Made by a program: the position numbers and the translations under genes
Part shown: one piece after another, positions 6,927-11,897 of the stretch
Layout: each line of letters begins with the position of its first letter
Position numbering within the stretch: position 1 is the first letter of the stretch
Source: SVQP01 sp045650025
Lineage (GTDB): Bacteria; Bacillota; Clostridia; Oscillospirales; CAG-272
Reading direction: 5' to 3'
Assembly (NCBI GenBank): GCA_045650025.1
Contig: JAZRQR010000041.1
Coordinates: 1 to 11,897, forward strand
DNA: 11,897 nt
Notes under the pieces: model-generated
The model's database searches: none
What the model was told of the DNA's origin: nothing
What the model saw: only the letters and a program-made list of their open reading frames with translations

Positions 6927-6942
6927 TTCTTTGCATATTTAC

Positions 6943-8220
6943 TTATTTTCGGTTCCAATAATAGTCACAATATTCACCCGTCAGGTAATCCGCATTTTTT
7001 TGCGGATCTGACACGTCAATTTTATTCCACCAAAGCGCATACATTGTTTTGACCTGCCAGCCGGATGGATCACGGAAGACTACCTCATTCAAGGCATCAC
7101 AGCTGCGAAAGACACTATCGCCTAAACTCACAACGCCGCTGCCGATGACCGCGCGCTCCAGCTTGTCACAGTCGCTGAAGACGCTGTAAGAGATTTCCTG
7201 TACGCTATCGGGAATGGTGACCTCGGTCAAGGATGTGCAAAAGCCAAACGCCTGACCGTCAATGGTTTTCAGCGAATTTCCAAAGTCAATGCTCTGCAAA
7301 TTTTCACAGCAGATAAATGCCATATGTCCAATCACCTCTACGCTGTCGGAAAACACAACCTCGGTCAGATTGGGGGCATAGGCAAAAGCCTCTGCGTGAA
7401 TCTCCACCGTGCCTTCCGGTATGTGGTAGGAGCTGCGCTCGTGTCCGATTGCATACTGAAGCAGGTCGCGTCCATCGCGCGAGAACAGGTTGCCGTCTAT
7501 GGATTTGTAGCTGGGATTTTGATCGGACACCGCAATTTCCGAAAGCGATTGGCATTGTCGAAACACATACGATCCCATGGATACAACGGTTTCGGGAATA
7601 TAGATCGATTGCAGAGCGGTTCGCTCCATTGCATAGCTGCCGATATAGGTCACACCTTGCGGAATGGTCAGCTCGCTAAGCAAGGTACACCCCTCCAGAG
7701 CGTTGCCGCAAATGATGCGCGTATCGGGGTGAATGGTCAGGCTCTCAATTCCATTGTGCTTGGCGCGTACCAATGCCAAATACGGGTTTTGTTCATTGCC
7801 CAGATAGCAGCCGTTTTCATATTCGTTGTAAGCTATTTTTTTGCAATACGCAAAGGCCGAAAAATCAATTTCCTGCACACCGGATCCTAAAGTGACCTGC
7901 TCTAAGTTTCCACATTGGTCAAATGCCAAGCCGTCAATTCTCACCACGCTGTCGGGAATGACAACCGATTTGATACTGTCGCAGTGCAGAAACGCACCGC
8001 AGTAGATGGTCACAACAGGCATATCGTCAATGCTTGCGGGGATGATCAGGTCTGTTTCACTTCCGGTGTATTCGGTAATGATGACTTGTTCGTTTTCAAC
8101 AACGTATGAGTAATCTCTATATCGGTATTCCACATAATGCTCAGAGCAAGAAGACATGCAAACGGTTCCAAAAACCGTGATCAATACAGCTAACAATAGC
8201 AGCCATAGCGTTTTTTTCAT
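6943..8220 (-). CDS. BspA-like leucine-rich repeat (LRR_5) surface lipoprotein
   Basis: The product has 425 residues. Residues 1-25 form a lipoprotein signal: MKK, a hydrophobic core (LWLLLLAVLITVFGTV) and a lipobox-like MSSC with Cys25, so it should be anchored on the outer face of the membrane. From about residue 68 there are some ten or more LRR_5 (TpLRR/BspA) units of the form IPDSVVRIDGLAFDQC, LTEVTIPDSVQEI and so on. Two short beta-insertions are typical of the family: YLGNEQNPYLALV and YKSIDGNLFSRDG. The tail has the usual WWNKIDVSDP and DYYWNRK ending. BspA-like repeats bind proteins or surfaces in other bacteria, but no ligand can be read here. The start at 8220 is set by AGGAGG (8228-8233); the open frame to 8289 lacks support. 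The permease gene ends 65 bases upstream with no terminator or clear promoter between, so it is probably the last gene of the GntR-ABC operon. Confidence 0.88.
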   Translation of the reverse strand: MKKTLWLLLLAVLITVFGTVCMSSCSEHYVEYRYRDYSYVVENEQVIITEYTGSETDLIIPASIDDMPVVTIYCGAFLHCDSIKSVVIPDSVVRIDGLAFDQCGNLEQVTLGSGVQEIDFSAFAYCKKIAYNEYENGCYLGNEQNPYLALVRAKHNGIESLTIHPDTRIICGNALEGCTLLSELTIPQGVTYIGSYAMERTALQSIYIPETVVSMGSYVFRQCQSLSEIAVSDQNPSYKSIDGNLFSRDGRDLLQYAIGHERSSYHIPEGTVEIHAEAFAYAPNLTEVVFSDSVEVIGHMAFICCENLQSIDFGNSLKTIDGQAFGFCTSLTEVTIPDSVQEISYSVFSDCDKLERAVIGSGVVSLGDSVFRSCDALNEVVFRDPSGWQVKTMYALWWNKIDVSDPQKNADYLTGEYCDYYWNRK

Positions 8221-8285
8221 GGAAATTCCTCCTTTCATCCTTCTCTGTCTATACAGACTTCTCATATCCTCCCGCAGGCTCCCGA

Positions 8286-9305
8286 TCACTTTGGTCCCGT
8301 CACAAACAGGATCGGAACAATACCGCCTGCAATTGAGAGAATATCTGTCATCTTCAATTTAAAGCCTCTGCGGTAAATGATATAACCTGATACCATCAGC
8401 ACGGCGTAAATCAAAATTGGGATCAAAGGGAAATCATTATACGTATTCCGAAATAGACACAAAAAGCAATAGCCGTAAATGGGAAGCAGCATTTTGTAGC
8501 CAAACCAGGAGCTTGAGATTTCTCCCGCCTGCTCTGCCCCTTTGTTTACAAAGGTTGCCACATATCCGGCGGCTGCGGCAACGCCTGCTACGCCCCAAAC
8601 CACAAACAGATGGGCATAGTCCATAATCACTGCCACGTTTTTATCCCAATAACTGGTTCGGTTGATTTCCACCAGGTCTTGATATACCACCGTGAGATTG
8701 TTCATCGGCGTATACAAGATCCCCCAATTTGCCCAAATTGCCGACCCGTTGCTGTTTTGCAAAACGTGCCAAGTGCCGCCTACAGCCCACACAAGGAAGA
8801 TCCACATCACGCACATCACAATGCCGTCTGCCACCGTATTGGCTTGCATGAAAATAAACGCATACACCGAATAGATGACAAAAGCAAACACCAACGATAG
8901 GAAGTAATACGGGATCATATACCCAAGTGCAAAGCAATCGGTATTGAGCAACAGATACGAAAAGTGCATCAAAAACATCACTGTATAGATGGCAACCACC
9001 TGCAAAAATCCGCTTGCAAAGTAGGCAAGCGCCATTTTTTTGCGTCCTATGGGAAAGAAATACAGCGTGTCCAAATTTCTACGGTTTTTCAGCCCCGAAA
9101 GCTCTAAGATGGGGATCAGGCTTGCAAGAATACACAAGAGGGTGGCAAGCATATACAGCCCGCTTTGATTGTACTCGGGCGTATAGGCAACTATACATTC
9201 GGGCAGCACGATCAAGTCGATCAGCACGCACATAACCGCAAGGATCACCATCTTCATCACGCTGTTTTTGAGTCTGTAGCACAAAAATCTGTAAAAGGTT
9301 TTCAT
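8286..9305 (-). CDS. ABC-2-type transporter permease (YtrC/BcrB-like)
   Basis: The product is a 339-residue polytopic membrane protein with about eight or nine hydrophobic segments, roughly at residues 16-39, 50-70, 92-120, 128-153, 160-180, 230-253, 270-285, 293-311 and 322-336. The cytoplasmic stretch KNRRNLDTLYFFPIGRKKM after segment two is characteristic of the YtrC/YtrD-type permeases that pair with GntR-linked ATPases. The segment between 181 and 229 could be an exposed loop. Its ATG overlaps the ATPase stop as ATGA (9305-9302), so the two are translationally coupled and should form one transporter, probably as a homodimer since only one permease gene is present. Related modules act in antibiotic (bacitracin) resistance or the cell-wall-antibiotic response; the cargo here is unknown. 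Sequence similarity in this class is weak, so the family call rests partly on context. Confidence 0.85.
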   Translation of the reverse strand: MKTFYRFLCYRLKNSVMKMVILAVMCVLIDLIVLPECIVAYTPEYNQSGLYMLATLLCILASLIPILELSGLKNRRNLDTLYFFPIGRKKMALAYFASGFLQVVAIYTVMFLMHFSYLLLNTDCFALGYMIPYYFLSLVFAFVIYSVYAFIFMQANTVADGIVMCVMWIFLVWAVGGTWHVLQNSNGSAIWANWGILYTPMNNLTVVYQDLVEINRTSYWDKNVAVIMDYAHLFVVWGVAGVAAAAGYVATFVNKGAEQAGEISSSWFGYKMLLPIYGYCFLCLFRNTYNDFPLIPILIYAVLMVSGYIIYRRGFKLKMTDILSIAGGIVPILFVTGPK

Positions 9306-10183
9306 TTTACATACCCCCTTTTCTCTACCTCGTGAATAAAGACCTCCTCAAAGTCCATACGCATTTCCTCAACTACGGCGGGATTCAAGGCTTGGAGCTT
9401 GGGCAGCAGCTCTGCCGCATTGCCCTGTAGCACGATGCGCGCAAATCTGCCGCTGATCTCAATGGAGGTCACGGGCAGATTTACAAACAGCCCTTCGTGG
9501 ATCTCCTCGTAAAAGGCAAGCTGAAATTTGCAGAAGCGGTTGACCTTTTCGGCAATATCGCCCGAGCTGGAAACGGTTTTGTTGTCGATGAGCACGTAGG
9601 AATCGCAAAAGTCCTCCAGCTCGCGCAAGGAGTGGCTGGAGATCAGCACCGAGGTGCCGTACTCCTCCACAAACTCATTCAGCGCACGCTTAAACGCCAG
9701 ACGCGAGAGCGGATCAAGACCGTCAAACGCCTCGTCCAGCAGCAAATACTTTGGCTTGACCGCCAAGGCGAGCGAAATATACAGCTGGCGGCGCATACCT
9801 TTAGAAAAATTACGGATGGGCTTTTTGGGATTGAGCGAAAAATTTGCCATAAAGCGGTCAAACACCGCGCGGTCGATCTCGGGATAAAAGACCTTATACA
9901 TACTGTACAGCTTTTCCCCCGTGGTATCAATGGTAAAATAAGGATCATCGGGCAGGAAAAAGAGCGATTCGCGCGACTCTTCCCGATTCACGGGAATGCC
10001 GTCGATCAAAATAGCGCCCTGTTCAACTGCAAATACACCCGAGATCAAGCGCAGAAGCGTGGTCTTTCCGGCACCGTTAATGCCGACCAAGCCCATTACG
10101 CTGCCCTCCTCTAACGTCAGGCTGACGTTTTGCAAAATCTGTTTATTGCCAATGCTGTGGCTCAAATTCTTAACTTCAATCAT
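9302..10183 (-). CDS. ABC transporter ATP-binding protein (YtrB/BcrA-like)
   Basis: The product is a 293-residue nucleotide-binding subunit. The Walker A loop is GINGAGKTT (34-42), Walker B is YLLLDEAFDGLDP (146-158) with catalytic E151, and the switch histidine is H184 (ISSHS). The signature motif is FSKGM (126-130) in place of LSGGQ. The Q-loop region reads FFLPDDPYF (75-83) with no glutamine. Both departures are, as I recall, common in the YtrB-type subfamily, and all catalytic residues are present, so it should be active. Residues about 215-293 form a C-terminal accessory region, as in BcrA/YtrB-type ATPases. The gene overlaps the GntR gene by 8 bases and the permease gene by 4, giving tight coupling. 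A GGAGG site (10196-10200) lies 12 bases before the ATG, a longer spacing than usual. It energises the downstream permease from the cytosolic face. Confidence 0.92.
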   Translation of the reverse strand: MIEVKNLSHSIGNKQILQNVSLTLEEGSVMGLVGINGAGKTTLLRLISGVFAVEQGAILIDGIPVNREESRESLFFLPDDPYFTIDTTGEKLYSMYKVFYPEIDRAVFDRFMANFSLNPKKPIRNFSKGMRRQLYISLALAVKPKYLLLDEAFDGLDPLSRLAFKRALNEFVEEYGTSVLISSHSLRELEDFCDSYVLIDNKTVSSSGDIAEKVNRFCKFQLAFYEEIHEGLFVNLPVTSIEISGRFARIVLQGNAAELLPKLQALNPAVVEEMRMDFEEVFIHEVEKRGYVK

Positions 10184-10532
10184 CGCTGCCGTACGCCTCC
10201 TCTATCCAAGATAAGATGGTTTGTTTATCCACGCCGCGATCGCGCATCGCACAGATCAGCACAAAATCGGGATCGGGCTGCTTGGGTTTGGGTTCTTCGC
10301 CCTCATAGGTCACGTAAACGCCTTTTTTGGGCAAGGACGTGATATAGCCGTCCTGCTCCAGCTTAGCATACGCCTTGGCAACCGTGTTGGGATTGACCGA
10401 AAGCTCGCCCGCCGCAACTCTGACCGAGGGCAGCTTTTCGCCATTTCGGATAATGCCCTGGCGAATGTAGTCCTTGTACCGCTCGGCAATCTCTAAATAA
10501 ATATCCTGATTGCCCGTAAAATTGAATTTCAA
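10176..10532 (-). CDS. GntR-family transcriptional regulator, YtrA subfamily
   Basis: The product has 118 residues, the short size typical of YtrA. An N-terminal winged helix-turn-helix (about 1-76) shows EKLPSVRVAAGELSVNPNTV and AYAKLEQDGYI, followed by a short helical tail that serves dimerisation rather than a large effector domain. The start codon is TTG (10532-10530), supported by a GGGGAG site about 7 bases upstream (10545-10540); no ATG fits better, and initiation on TTG may keep the regulator level low. YtrA regulators repress their own operon and that of the adjoining ABC transporter until a cell-envelope antibiotic or other stress relieves it. Here it is the first gene of the operon, overlaps the ATPase gene by 8 bases, and is preceded by a consensus promoter covered with a tandem repeat that is the likely operator. 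Confidence 0.92.
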   Translation of the reverse strand: MKFNFTGNQDIYLEIAERYKDYIRQGIIRNGEKLPSVRVAAGELSVNPNTVAKAYAKLEQDGYITSLPKKGVYVTYEGEEPKPKQPDPDFVLICAMRDRGVDKQTILSWIEEAYGSDD

Positions 10533-10550
10533 CGCCGCTCTCCCCTTTCT

Positions 10551-10588
10551 ATCTGTATTATCTGTATTATCTGTTCTGTCTGTATTAT
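10551..10588. promoter_or_regulatory. Tandem TCTGT repeat array, candidate GntR operator
   Basis: Two exact 9-base direct repeats ATCTGTATT (10551-10559 and 10560-10568) are followed by ATCTGT and further TCTGT copies. In all, TCTGT starts at 10552, 10561, 10570, 10575 and 10579. The last copy, TCTGTATTAT, overlaps the -10 box. On the minus strand the array runs from the -10 box to about +26 of the operon transcript, where a bound repressor would block initiation or escape. Operator function is an inference from position. Confidence 0.55.
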
Positions 10589-10612
10589 AGCATGCGCATG
10601 GACGCTTGTCAA
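10584..10612 (-). promoter_or_regulatory. Consensus sigma-A promoter of the GntR-ABC-LRR operon
   Basis: On the minus strand, TTGACA (10612-10607) and TATAAT (10589-10584) are separated by 17 bases, a perfect match to consensus. Transcription should start near 10577. Such a strong promoter fits a repressor-controlled operon that needs no activator. Confidence 0.85.
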
Positions 10613-10640
10613 TAGGTTTTTACAAAAATATCAGTAATCG

Positions 10641-10773
10641 CGGACGACAATGGTCGCCCCTTCGAGCTCCGTTCCGGGTTTGATTTTTATAATCCCAACG
10701 GACGTTGTAGGGGCGAAATATTTCGGCAAAGCCGAAATTCGTTCGCCCGCGGGAGACCGCAGGTCTCCCCTAC
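10641..10773. repeat. Nested palindromic intergenic repeat (GTAGGGG...CCCCTAC)
   Basis: GTAGGGG (10707-10713) pairs with CCCCTAC (10767-10773). Inside lie GGGCGAA/TTCGCCC (10711-10717 with 10742-10748), an 8-pair hairpin ATTTCGGC/GCCGAAAT (10720-10738) and an 8-pair hairpin GGGAGACC/GGTCTCCC (10751-10769). A shorter hairpin CGAC/GTCG at 10645-10656, followed by GCCCC, looks like the edge of a related unit. No open frame with coding character is visible. It resembles the dispersed GTAGGGGCGA-type palindromes of gut Clostridia; that match is from memory. Apart from this element and the operon promoter, I see only the next terminator in 10533-10871. Confidence 0.7.
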
Positions 10774-10809
10774 GAGTAAGCAAAATTTGATACGCAGAAA
10801 GCAAAGATT

Positions 10810-10843
10810 AACCCCGACAGATTTTTTACGGTCTGTCGGGGTT
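10810..10843 (-). terminator. Intrinsic terminator of the AraC/GyrI-like gene
   Basis: A perfect 12-pair stem AACCCCGACAGA/TCTGTCGGGGTT (10810-10821 with 10832-10843) with a 10-base loop lies 28 bases beyond the minus-strand stop at 10872. The trailing T-tract on the minus strand is weak (AATCTTTGC), so efficiency is uncertain. Confidence 0.7.
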
Positions 10844-10871
10844 GTTATTCTATTCAACAAATTGGAATTTG

Positions 10872-11747
10872 TCAGATGTCTTTTATCGGATGCAATTCGA
10901 TATAGCCTCTTGCTCCGATAGGCTCAAGTTGAATACGGGGATTGCTATCATCCCACTCATATCCTATAACCTCGGGATTGTATTTTTTGATTGCATCCCA
11001 TACCTGCCCAATTGCTTCACCAAAGTTTTCTTCTTCAAAAGGCTCGCCTTGGAACATAATATATTTGCATTTAGGCAATTCGATAATATCGAATCCTTCG
11101 GGGATTTCGCCCGAATAATCTGCTGCTACCTCTACACCCTGCACGTATTCAGATGTTCCTGCGATGATGTGTTTTTTCGGGAGCCATAGGCATACGGGTT
11201 CACCGCTGATTGATTTCATACTACAAAGCAGTCCCCATACGTCGCAACCAACTTCTTCACAATACTTAAAGTATTCCGTTGCTTCCTTACCACGCTTGAT
11301 AATAACCTTTCTTTCGGGTTTCTCGATTACTTGTACAAAAACACTTTTAACTTCGCTCATATCCTTGCTTTCCTTTCTGTTTGCGTACTTGATACCGTAA
11401 GGCTTGAACAGATAGATTGGAGTCGGGCGTATAGAATACTCATACGGATTGCACCCAAACTCTTTATAAAATGCTCTCTGATAACCGTCCACGCTCTCAA
11501 AGCCGGAATCCAATGCAACGTCAATGATTTTGACTTTTTCATCTCGCAATCGGAGTGCGGATTTGGACAATCTAAGACGCCTGATATATACAGCAGGTGT
11601 CATGTGCAAAAGATCCACAAAAAGCCTGTATGAGTACCACGGAGAATACCTTGATACACTCGCAAGATCGGCCGTGGTGATATTGTTATCAAGATTTGCC
11701 TTGATGTAATCCTGCATTCTTTGAACCGCTTCTATATGCTCACCCAT
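10872..11747 (-). CDS. AraC-family regulator with GyrI-like effector domain
   Basis: The product has 291 residues. Residues about 8-107 hold the two helix-turn-helix motifs of the AraC family: ITTADLASVSRYSPWYSYRLF, split here as ITTADLASVS and RYSPWYSYRLF, then the second helix pair ending in FYKEFGCNPYEYS. Residues about 130-291 form a GyrI-like small-molecule-binding domain (IEKPERKVIIKRG, EIPEGFDIIELP, GYEWDDSNPRIQLEPI). DNA binding at the N-terminus and ligand binding at the C-terminus match the Rob/SoxS-like fusion type, which responds to drugs or other hydrophobic compounds. TAAGGAGGTG at 11764-11755 supports the ATG. Its target is unknown: it does not share a promoter region with another gene in view, and it may act on genes left or right of the window. 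The gene is AT-rich (about 38% GC by hand count at 11041-11100), like the DUF4304-like gene and unlike the centre. Confidence 0.9.
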   Translation of the reverse strand: MGEHIEAVQRMQDYIKANLDNNITTADLASVSRYSPWYSYRLFVDLLHMTPAVYIRRLRLSKSALRLRDEKVKIIDVALDSGFESVDGYQRAFYKEFGCNPYEYSIRPTPIYLFKPYGIKYANRKESKDMSEVKSVFVQVIEKPERKVIIKRGKEATEYFKYCEEVGCDVWGLLCSMKSISGEPVCLWLPKKHIIAGTSEYVQGVEVAADYSGEIPEGFDIIELPKCKYIMFQGEPFEEENFGEAIGQVWDAIKKYNPEVIGYEWDDSNPRIQLEPIGARGYIELHPIKDI

Positions 11748-11771
11748 TTCTGTTCACCTCCTTACGCTGAT

Positions 11772-11780
11772 ATTGTAGCA
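11772..11780 (-). promoter_or_regulatory. Proximal extended -10 promoter of the AraC/GyrI-like gene
   Basis: On the minus strand the sequence reads TGCTACAAT (11780-11772), an extended -10 element. No good -35 box is found 16-18 bases upstream (GAGAAAA is the nearest). Initiation near 11765 would coincide with the ribosome site, leaving almost no leader, so this element may be weak or non-functional. Confidence 0.4.
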
Positions 11781-11827
11781 AAATACAAAAAAGATTTTCT
11801 CGACTTTATTTGCTGAAATTGTTCACC

Positions 11828-11850
11828 AACTCAAAGACTTTGAGTTTTTT
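11828..11850 (+). terminator. Plus-strand hairpin with T6 tract, no plus-strand gene before it
   Basis: The stem AACTCAAA/TTTGAGTT (11828-11835 with 11839-11846, loop GAC) is followed by TTTT within a T6 run (11845-11850), the form of an intrinsic terminator on the plus strand. On the minus strand it has no T-tract after the stem, but would form a hairpin in any long leader of the AraC/GyrI-like transcript. Confidence 0.55.
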
Positions 11851-11881
11851 GCTAAGTGAATTCTTATTTATCTTCGAGTTT

Positions 11882-11890
11882 ATTATACCA
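11882..11890 (-). promoter_or_regulatory. Distal extended -10 element upstream of the AraC/GyrI-like gene
   Basis: On the minus strand the sequence reads TGGTATAAT (11890-11882), a perfect extended -10 box. The matching -35 position lies beyond the window edge. A start near 11875 would give the regulator a leader of about 128 bases that includes the 11828-11846 hairpin. Confidence 0.5.
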
Positions 11891-11897
11891 TAAATAC

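Noticed and set aside
10551..10588. Tandem direct repeats as a CRISPR array
   Set aside because: The units are 9 bases with no spacers; they coincide with a promoter and fit an operator better.

Overview
The window looks like chromosome from a Gram-positive Clostridia-type bacterium, plausibly an uncultured gut Oscillospirales/Ruminococcaceae relative. The reasons are near-consensus sigma-A promoters (several TTGACA/TATAAT pairs with 17-base spacers), strong AAGGAGG ribosome sites, a YtrA-type GntR/ABC operon, a BspA-like leucine-rich lipoprotein, and GC-rich palindromic intergenic repeats of a kind common in gut Clostridia. The lineage is an inference. I see no rRNA, tRNA, CRISPR array, transposase or phage gene.

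Layout: 1-238 holds a GC-rich repeat fragment, then a consensus promoter. 239-895 (+) is an AT-rich DUF4304-like gene closed by a strong terminator. 1049-2605 (+) is a two-gene operon: an MBL-fold hydrolase and a ThuA-like protein. A bidirectional terminator separates it from a convergent two-gene operon (4395-2641, -) that encodes a short-chain dehydrogenase and a tyrosine-phosphatase-family protein with an FN3-like N-terminus. Divergent from that operon, 4557-6842 (+) encodes a cytosolic 761-residue protein resembling GH106-type glycoside hydrolases. A second bidirectional terminator follows at 6892-6925. 10532-6943 (-) is a four-gene operon: GntR/YtrA regulator, ABC ATPase, ABC-2 permease and LRR lipoprotein. 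10533-10871 contains its promoter with a tandem TCTGT array, a palindromic repeat and the terminator of the next gene. 10872-11747 (-) is an AraC/GyrI-like regulator with a possible long leader.

How the genes may work together: the central block (MBL hydrolase, ThuA-like protein, dehydrogenase, phosphatase, GH106-like enzyme) reads as a small intracellular carbohydrate or polyol catabolic set with no transporter or dedicated regulator in view; the substrate cannot be read from sequence. The right block reads as a self-regulated envelope or antibiotic-stress ABC module with an added surface lipoprotein. The best leads are the LRR lipoprotein as fourth member of the GntR-ABC operon, the tandem TCTGT array over its promoter, and the compact GH106-like protein of unknown specificity.
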